Of a DNA stretch of 64,000 nucleotides, positions 62,801 through 64,000 are shown one piece after another. The DNA lies in the NCBI GenBank assembly GCA_019155185.1, contig CM032814.1:980647-1044646 (forward strand), in the 5' to 3' direction. The translations under genes were made by a program, and so were the position numbers. The notes under the pieces are model-generated. The model was not told where the DNA came from. It saw only the letters and a list, made by a program, of their open reading frames with translations, and did not search any database. The stretch comes from Beaufortia kweichowensis (Eukaryota; Chordata; Actinopteri; Cypriniformes; Gastromyzontidae). The first letter of the stretch is position 1. Every line of letters starts with the position of its first letter.

Positions 62801-63907
62801 GCTGACATAAACCACTTCTTGCTATTTTGTAGTTCAGTCTGTCATTTACTGAATAGTGAATACTGAACAAGCATTTATGTAAATGTGGCCACTTTGGGCT
62901 CATGGCTGTGATGTCATAGATTTTTAGGTGATGATGTTTTTGTGTCTTATTTTTTAGTTATTCATTTATTTTCTGTAAATAATCTGGGGGGTTGCGCATC
63001 AAATGCATTAATGCATGCAAAAGTGCTATAAAAAATGCAATAATTACATTGTTACCAGTGTTAACTTAGTATAGTTCCCTGTTATATGAAAAGTGCAATA
63101 AAAAAGTATATGATATTTCTCCCAACGTTTTTACATTCTAAATGTGTTATGTTATTTTGTATCATTCTCAGCATCCAGTGACCACCTACGGTTACGCATT
63201 CTTCTTTTCTCTGACGGGATATTTTGGCATTTCATTCGTACTCGCCTTAATAAAGCTGTTTGGAGCACTTGTTGCTGTCACAGGTGAAATAACTACTCTG
63301 ATACGGCCATTTCGGTGATAAATTTACCACACCAGCAAGTACTTTTAACCTTTTGTTTTGTTTTTCAGTGACTACGGGAAGGAAAGCCATGACCATTGTA
63401 CTGTCCTTTCTGTTCTTTTCGAAACCTTTCACTTTTCAGTAAGTGGATCACAGTTGGTTTTAACATGAAAATAATACTATTTTCACATCACATAATCTGT
63501 ATGTAATGTTAATCCGAATAAAACATAGTGTTCGGTGAAATAATGTTGGGAAGGATATTATTGAGATATGATTAGATTCTAAGAGGCTGATGCATGCAGT
63601 TATATCACTGCTTTACGTTATTTTTCACTGCCTTGTAGCAGAAAGTTCAGAAGTTAAGATAATTATTACATTTGTTTTTGTTTTTGTTTCTTTATAATAT
63701 TGTGCGTCAATTCCATATTTTGTTTAATTGAGAATGACATGCTTTGACTTTTTCAGGTATGTCTGGGGTGGTCTGCTGGTGGTTTTTGGCATCTTCCTAA
63801 ATGTCTACAGTAAAAACAAAGACAAAATGAAGCTTCCTTCATTAGCGGATCTCAGAAAACGAGTGCTCGCCGGACGGAAAATGCGTCTGCTGTCTCAGAA
63901 CGTTTAA
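59662..63907 (+). CDS. slc35b3: Solute carrier family 35 member B3, PAPS transporter 2 (nine spliced coding exons)
   Basis: This multi-pass Golgi nucleotide-sugar-type transporter imports the sulfate donor 3'-phosphoadenosine 5'-phosphosulfate (PAPS) into the Golgi lumen for sulfation of glycans and proteins. Coding exons are 59662-59874, 60235-60356, 60934-61088, 61747-61854, 62371-62468, 62553-62645, 63172-63283, 63369-63438 and 63757-63907. All introns are GT-AG and every junction keeps the frame, giving 373 residues. Identification rests on near-continuous similarity to remembered vertebrate SLC35B3, including FFICVAGVF, YPTQVIFKCCKLIPV, GNVQEKAMKLHN, YSYSIGFVYILLGL and TTGRKAMTIVLSF. About ten hydrophobic segments are visible. 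The ATG at 59662 is the first in-frame start: reading upstream through the presumed first exon, a TGA at 58988-58990 is met without any ATG. The protein is shorter at the N terminus than human SLC35B3 (about 400 residues), matching a downstream human methionine. No frameshift or premature stop is seen, so the gene looks functional. Confidence 0.96.
60126..60141 (+). repeat. Short GGAA repeat in slc35b3 intron 2
   Basis: About four GGAA units lie in the intron between the first two coding exons, without effect on splice sites. Confidence 0.8.
60235..60356 (+). CDS. slc35b3: slc35b3 exon 3
   Basis: Encodes residues 72-111 and two bases of codon 112. It starts after TTTTCAG with ELIFSVEGF and carries membrane span 2 (WYLTLVQFGFYSLFGLVEL). 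A basic loop, DKRRR, straddles the donor GTGGGT. The phase matches the single leading G of the next exon. Confidence 0.93.
60934..61088 (+). CDS. slc35b3: slc35b3 exon 4
   Basis: Encodes residues 112-163 plus the first base of codon 164. It contains spans 3 and 4, including MIIAFLTVGTMGLSN and the family-typical YPTQVIFKCCKLIPVM stretch, which is strongly conserved in the SLC35B PAPS transporters. It is flanked by TTTTTCAG and the donor GTAATT. Confidence 0.93.
61089..61746 (+). other. slc35b3: slc35b3 intron 4 with a GC-richer insert
   Basis: Most slc35b3 introns here are short and AT-rich. This one is 658 bp and carries a GC-richer segment of about 61140-61730. It has stretches of coding-like composition in different frames: an open run ending GWIFDVLNKKD then TGA near 61267, and one containing KNVFRDLCKANLQPVSNLQQ at about 61586-61645. 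No splice-compatible, phase-correct exon was found, so I regard it as a probable insertion or relic rather than an alternative exon. Confidence 0.35.
61747..61854 (+). CDS. slc35b3: slc35b3 exon 5
   Basis: Encodes residues 164-199 plus one base of codon 200: GKRYNVADVSAALC followed by span 5 (MSLGLIWFTLAD) and a short luminal or loop segment ending in NFNVTG. The acceptor is TTTTTAG and the donor GTACAG. NVT is a potential N-glycosylation sequon; its topology is not determined here. Confidence 0.92.
62371..62468 (+). CDS. slc35b3: slc35b3 exon 6
   Basis: Encodes residues 200-232: span 6 (VILISMALCADAAIG) and the conserved NVQEKAMKLHN segment, ending with SEM. The acceptor is TTTTCTCTAG and the donor GTGAAG. 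The following intron is only 84 bp (62469-62552). Reading through the donor meets TAG after three codons, so splicing is required. Confidence 0.92.
62553..62645 (+). CDS. slc35b3: slc35b3 exon 7
   Basis: Encodes residues 233-263 (31 codons, phase 0 at both ends): VLYSYSIGFVYILLGLLCVG, which is span 7, then EIGPAVSFCSQ. The acceptor is CTTGCAG and the donor GTGCAT. Confidence 0.93.
63172..63283 (+). CDS. slc35b3: slc35b3 exon 8
   Basis: Encodes residues 264-300 plus one base of codon 301: HPVTTYGYAFFFSLTGYFG (span 8) and ISFVLALIKLFGALVAV (span 9). The acceptor is ATTCTCAG and the donor GTGAAA. Confidence 0.93.
63369..63438 (+). CDS. slc35b3: slc35b3 exon 9
   Basis: Encodes residues 301-323 plus two bases of codon 324. 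It contains TTGRKAMTIVLSFLFFSKPF, the typical TTxRK motif of the SLC35B family before the last span. It is preceded by an 85-bp intron and followed by the donor GTAAGT. Confidence 0.93.
63757..63907 (+). CDS. slc35b3: slc35b3 exon 10 (last coding exon, stop TAA)
   Basis: Encodes residues 324-373: YVWGGLLVVFGIFLNVYSK (final span) and a basic cytosolic tail ending RLLSQNV, with TAA at 63905-63907. The window contains only the first 93 nt of 3'UTR, and no AATAAA signal is visible before the end at 64000. Confidence 0.93.
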
Positions 63908-64000
63908 CAGGAGGAAAGTTAAAGCCTTAACGATGGGCTTTTCTGCATCCTACATCGAATGATGTTTAGGTGCGGTTAGGAACCCAAGCCACGGCAGATA

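Overview
This is vertebrate nuclear DNA, almost certainly from a ray-finned fish and most likely a cyprinid. The reasons are an AT-rich background, one clearly eukaryotic split gene with GT-AG introns, very long pure TC dinucleotide arrays, and several short palindromic DNA-transposon remnants and SINE/LINE ends of types familiar from cyprinid genomes. Repeat families were recognised by their structure and from memory; no database search was possible.

The only protein-coding gene I can support is slc35b3, on the + strand at the right end. It encodes the Golgi transporter of the sulfate donor PAPS (PAPST2). Nine coding exons (59662-59874, 60235-60356, 60934-61088, 61747-61854, 62371-62468, 62553-62645, 63172-63283, 63369-63438, 63757-63907) splice in frame to 1,122 nt, which is 373 residues plus a stop. 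A likely untranslated first exon ends at 59071. A GC-richer promoter lies around 58530-58800, with two ETS-type GGAA sites and an E-box.

Positions 1 to about 58500 look like a gene desert. They hold no recognisable coding exons. They do hold (a) DNA-transposon remnants: hairpin elements at 972-1146 and 2185-2377, a 433-bp Harbinger-like element with a TTA duplication at 20819-21251, an element with perfect 31-bp inverted ends at 25074-25245, several copies of a TTAA-bounded family, and one at 49407-49697; (b) retroelement pieces at 36492-39150 and 39540-41420; (c) long microsatellites at 13048-13127, 34202-34341, 42454-42600 and 48103-48260; and (d) moderately GC-rich, low-repeat blocks that keep homeobox-, SOX- and AP-2-type motifs and may be conserved regulatory elements.

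In mammals the 5' end of SLC35B3 faces a large gene desert extending toward TFAP2A. Here too the desert lies 5' of slc35b3. By inference, this window may be the fish counterpart of that desert and could carry long-range enhancers. I found no convincing evidence of an undescribed molecular system. The least explained items are a possible tiny two-exon transcript at 51192-51352+, an unusually long single open frame at 8886-9476, coding-like stretches inside slc35b3 intron 4, and a mosaic retroelement zone at 39540-41420.
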